The notes beneath the pieces are model-generated. The model was given only the letters and a program-made list of their open reading frames with translations. It was not told where the DNA came from and did not search any database. DNA of 5,381 nucleotides from Candidatus Omnitrophota bacterium (GTDB lineage: Bacteria; Omnitrophota; Koll11; Gorgyraeales; Gorgyraeaceae): the NCBI GenBank assembly GCA_018818505.1, contig JAHIRR010000285.1:1-5381 (forward strand), in the 5' to 3' direction. Shown piece after piece: positions 4,821 to 5,381 of this stretch (position 1 is the stretch's first letter; each line of letters begins with the position of its first letter). The position numbers and the translations under genes are program-made.

Positions 4821-5189
4821 TTAACCTATTGAATAAATCAAAAGTGCGCCAATGGCTATGACTACGAGTGACATGATCCGCGCAATACCATCTGGCTTCT
4901 GGCTCCATTTGTCGAACTTGGCCTTCATCTTTTCTGGCCCAAGGACAAGGAGATAAATGCCTTTTATGAGAGACATGATGCCCATTACGAGTATGACGCC
5001 GGATATCCTGCACTGCGAAGCAGATGATAGGAAAATAACGGCAAACAAGATATTTATGATAGCGCCTACATATAGGCGTTTTCCCTGTTTCCAGAAAGTT
5101 GCATATGACTTTAAAGCCTTTGGATTCAATAAAAATATAACCCCCATTACTATAATAGCTATAGCCAAGAGCCTGATAAGTGCAAGCAT
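4821..5189 (-). CDS. Small four-helix integral membrane protein, unknown function
   Basis: A 122-residue protein that is almost wholly membrane: predicted helices at about 3-21, 39-56, 62-83 and 102-120, with a basic loop after helix 1 (NPKALKSYATFWKQGKR, 22-38) and a charged loop before helix 4 (GPEKMKAKFDKWSQKPDG, 84-101). The two halves look alike (helix, then NPK / GPEK, then a W-K/Q-containing loop, then helix), suggesting internal duplication of a two-helix unit somewhat like the short YjeT/DUF2065 proteins; this is a weak resemblance. No catalytic residues stand out. The start is well supported by AAGGAGG (5199-5205) 9 nt before the ATG, a site lying inside the end of the upstream 46-codon gene 3 nt away, so the two are a coupled pair. 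Probably inner-membrane; role unknown. Confidence 0.82.
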   Translation of the reverse strand: MLALIRLLAIAIIVMGVIFLLNPKALKSYATFWKQGKRLYVGAIINILFAVIFLSSASQCRISGVILVMGIMSLIKGIYLLVLGPEKMKAKFDKWSQKPDGIARIMSLVVIAIGALLIYSIG

Positions 5190-5192
5190 GTC

Positions 5193-5333
5193 CTATACCC
5201 TCCTTTTCTTTCTCTTTAACGCCTTTTCCATCCTGTAACGCGCCTGTTCGCGCGACTTACCTTCTGTCAGATGGTCGCTGCACAAAGCAGCAAAACCCCG
5301 CCTATTTTTTATCTTGAATACGCGGATCTTCAT
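5193..5333 (-). CDS. 46-residue basic protein, HicB-like N-terminal fold
   Basis: A short gene with an excellent ribosome site: AGGAGG (5339-5344) 5 nt before the ATG at 5331-5333, ending TAG at 5193-5195. Its sequence begins MKIRVFKIKNRRGFAALCSD, continues HLTEGKSREQARYRMEKAL, and ends in a basic tail KRKKRRV. The pattern of a beta strand, a second strand GFAALC, a turn with T-x-G-x-S, then a helix with E-x-A-x-x-x-x-x-x-A-L resembles the first half of HicB-type antitoxins (VALCPEL...GCVTQG...EEAL). That is a resemblance by eye; the second half of a HicB and any HicA toxin are absent. The highly basic tail could bind nucleic acid. It lies 3 nt upstream of the membrane-protein gene and carries that gene's Shine-Dalgarno in its last codons. 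The gene being real is likely; the function is not known. Confidence 0.65.
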   Translation of the reverse strand: MKIRVFKIKNRRGFAALCSDHLTEGKSREQARYRMEKALKRKKRRV

Positions 5334-5354
5334 AGAGCCCTCCTTTTAAAAGAT

Positions 5355-5379
5355 ACCACAGAGGACACAGAGGTTTTTT
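5355..5379. repeat. CACAGAGG tandem repeat, likely dispersed element edge
   Basis: CACAGAGG occurs twice with a 9-bp period (5357-5364 and 5366-5373), followed by TTTTTT. On the minus strand it reads CCTCTGTGTCCTCTGTGG, a short sequence I recall as a common dispersed repeat in many environmental bacterial genomes. It lies just upstream of the 46-codon gene's ribosome site and may extend beyond the window. Confidence 0.55.
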
Positions 5380-5381
5380 CA

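Noticed and set aside
4645..5013. 122-codon minus-strand open frame across the repeats and the membrane gene
   Set aside because: Its C-terminal half is translated repeat palindrome and the rest is the wrong frame of the well-supported four-helix protein; it has no ribosome site. This kind of frame is a frequent false hypothetical protein.
4957..5238. 93-codon plus-strand open frame
   Set aside because: Antisense to the membrane protein and the 46-codon gene, both with strong ribosome sites; its hydrophobic look is the mirror of the real membrane helices.

Overview
The window looks like a chromosomal piece of an uncultured, diderm-type environmental bacterium. Signal-peptide proteins of the SYLF and DUF3108-like kinds point to a periplasm or outer membrane. 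Compact operons with GGAGG ribosome sites and several short dispersed repeats are of the sort I associate with groundwater or sediment lineages such as Omnitrophota (Omnitrophica), Nitrospirota and former Deltaproteobacteria. Omnitrophota is my best guess, but this is an inference from style and not a proven placement. No rRNA, tRNA, transposase, CRISPR array or phage gene is visible.

Layout. Positions 1-2828 hold one tight minus-strand operon read right to left: a stand-alone GMP-synthase-type PP-loop ATPase (1863-2828), an inositol-monophosphatase-family phosphatase (1076-1849), a secreted SYLF-domain protein (402-1079, GTG start overlapping the previous stop) and a tandem ACT-domain protein (1-379, GTG start, running off the left edge). 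A gap at 2829-3090 holds promoter-like sequence for the operon, a 145-bp inverted repeat element bracketed by near-identical 13-bp direct repeats, and a weak plus-strand promoter. Next come a secreted DUF3108-like protein on the plus strand (3091-3870) and, convergent with it and overlapping by 11 bp, a GNAT acetyltransferase with an N-terminal signal or anchor segment (3860-4570, minus), driven by a near-consensus sigma70 promoter. The gap at 4571-4820 is filled with a composite repeat: a strongly structured palindrome whose plus-strand RNA would fold into a three-way junction with purine loops, followed by a second palindromic CATTGCGAG/AGCAATCTC module. On the right, a minus-strand pair encodes a 46-residue basic protein resembling the N-terminal half of a HicB-type fold (5193-5333) and a four-helix membrane protein (4821-5189). 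A short tandem CACAGAGG repeat sits at the right edge.

The genes do not form one obvious pathway. The left operon combines nucleotide- or amide-type metabolism (PP-loop ATPase), sugar- or inositol-phosphate hydrolysis, ligand sensing (ACT) and an envelope protein. Co-transcription is well supported by spacing, but a shared function is not. I see no clear-cut new defence or mobile system. The most interesting material is the repeat elements, the small HicB-like gene, the exported GNAT protein and the PP-loop ATPase with no visible glutaminase partner.
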